DNA from: Mediterraneibacter gnavus ATCC 29149 | Lineage (GTDB): Bacteria > Bacillota > Clostridia > Lachnospirales > Lachnospiraceae | Length of the DNA: 64,000 nt | Assembly: GCF_008121495.1 (NCBI RefSeq) | Contig: NZ_CP043051.1 | Span: forward strand, 1,161,001 to 1,225,000 | Reading direction: 5' to 3' | Shown: one piece after another, positions 62,745 to 64,000 of the stretch | Position numbering within the stretch: position 1 is the first letter of the stretch | Layout of the letters: every line of letters starts with the position of its first letter | The notes under the pieces: model-generated | The model's database searches: none | Seen by the model: the letters and a program-made list of their open reading frames with translations, nothing else | Told to the model about the DNA's origin: nothing | Program-made: the position numbers and the translations under genes

Positions 62745-64000
<1,256 letters not shown>

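Overview
The window looks like a chromosomal segment of a spore-forming gut Lachnospiraceae (Clostridia; a Ruminococcus gnavus / Mediterraneibacter / Dorea-like genome is the best guess). The evidence is the low-to-moderate GC, strong AGGAGG ribosome-binding sites, TTGACA/TATAAT promoters, sporulation genes (cwlD, bofA family, spoIID, a SpoIIQ-like protein, a spore-type GH18), a Gram-positive Tad pilus locus, a T-box in front of ileS, and PerR with a reverse rubrerythrin. The species is inference; no database search was possible.

Layout. 1-8.7 kb: a partial enoate-reductase-like flavoenzyme; a dihydropyrimidinase and acetyltransferase operon with a divergent YheO-type regulator; an alpha/beta hydrolase; citrate synthase; rsmA and tatD. 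9-15.7 kb: an internally deleted Rpn-family nuclease, an ECF sigma factor with a membrane beta-propeller partner, a large aconitase, and an FHA protein. 15.8-20 kb: a small catabolic unit (creatininase-fold hydrolase, amidohydrolase, GPH-type symporter) with a divergent AraC regulator. 20-28 kb: pgi, a membrane protein, a TSCPD protein, a 116-bp element with 25-bp inverted ends, a second ECF sigma / DUF4367 pair split by an oppositely oriented murG, a HIT protein, an orphan histidine kinase and a rhomboid protease. 28.2-36.4 kb: a Tad/Flp pilus operon (CpaE-like, CpaF, TadB, TadC, Flp pilin, DUF5702, TadE-like proteins, prepilin peptidase, DUF6382). 36.6-40.3 kb: bofA-like, dCMP deaminase, upp, a Sua5-phosphatase fusion and cwlD. 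40.4-46.6 kb: an enoate-reductase-like enzyme, two AraC regulators, a GPH symporter and a cinnamoyl-esterase-like hydrolase. 46.6-62.2 kb: GH18, mecA, DUF1858, SH3-NlpC/P60, perR-rubrerythrin, GIY-YIG, SpoIIQ-like, spoIID, a membrane protein, glgP and ileS with its T-box. From about 62.7 kb to the end: the 3' part of a 23S rRNA on the minus strand.

How the parts fit. Most of the window is housekeeping, with three regulated catabolic islands (hydantoinase, creatininase/amidohydrolase, enoate reductase/esterase). Each island has a regulator nearby and visible repeats in the intergenic region. Two sigma-factor modules and the Tad locus are surface-directed.

The most unusual signals are: (i) Shine-Dalgarno sequences of sporulation genes buried in terminator-like hairpins directly before the start codon, with a possible SigE promoter inside the spoIID one; (ii) a Sua5 protein fused to a phosphatase-like domain whose catalytic Cys is Ser, driven by a promoter that predicts a leaderless mRNA; (iii) a cluster of DnaA boxes far from any dnaA gene; (iv) the 25-bp inverted-repeat element; and (v) an Rpn nuclease lacking its catalytic core.
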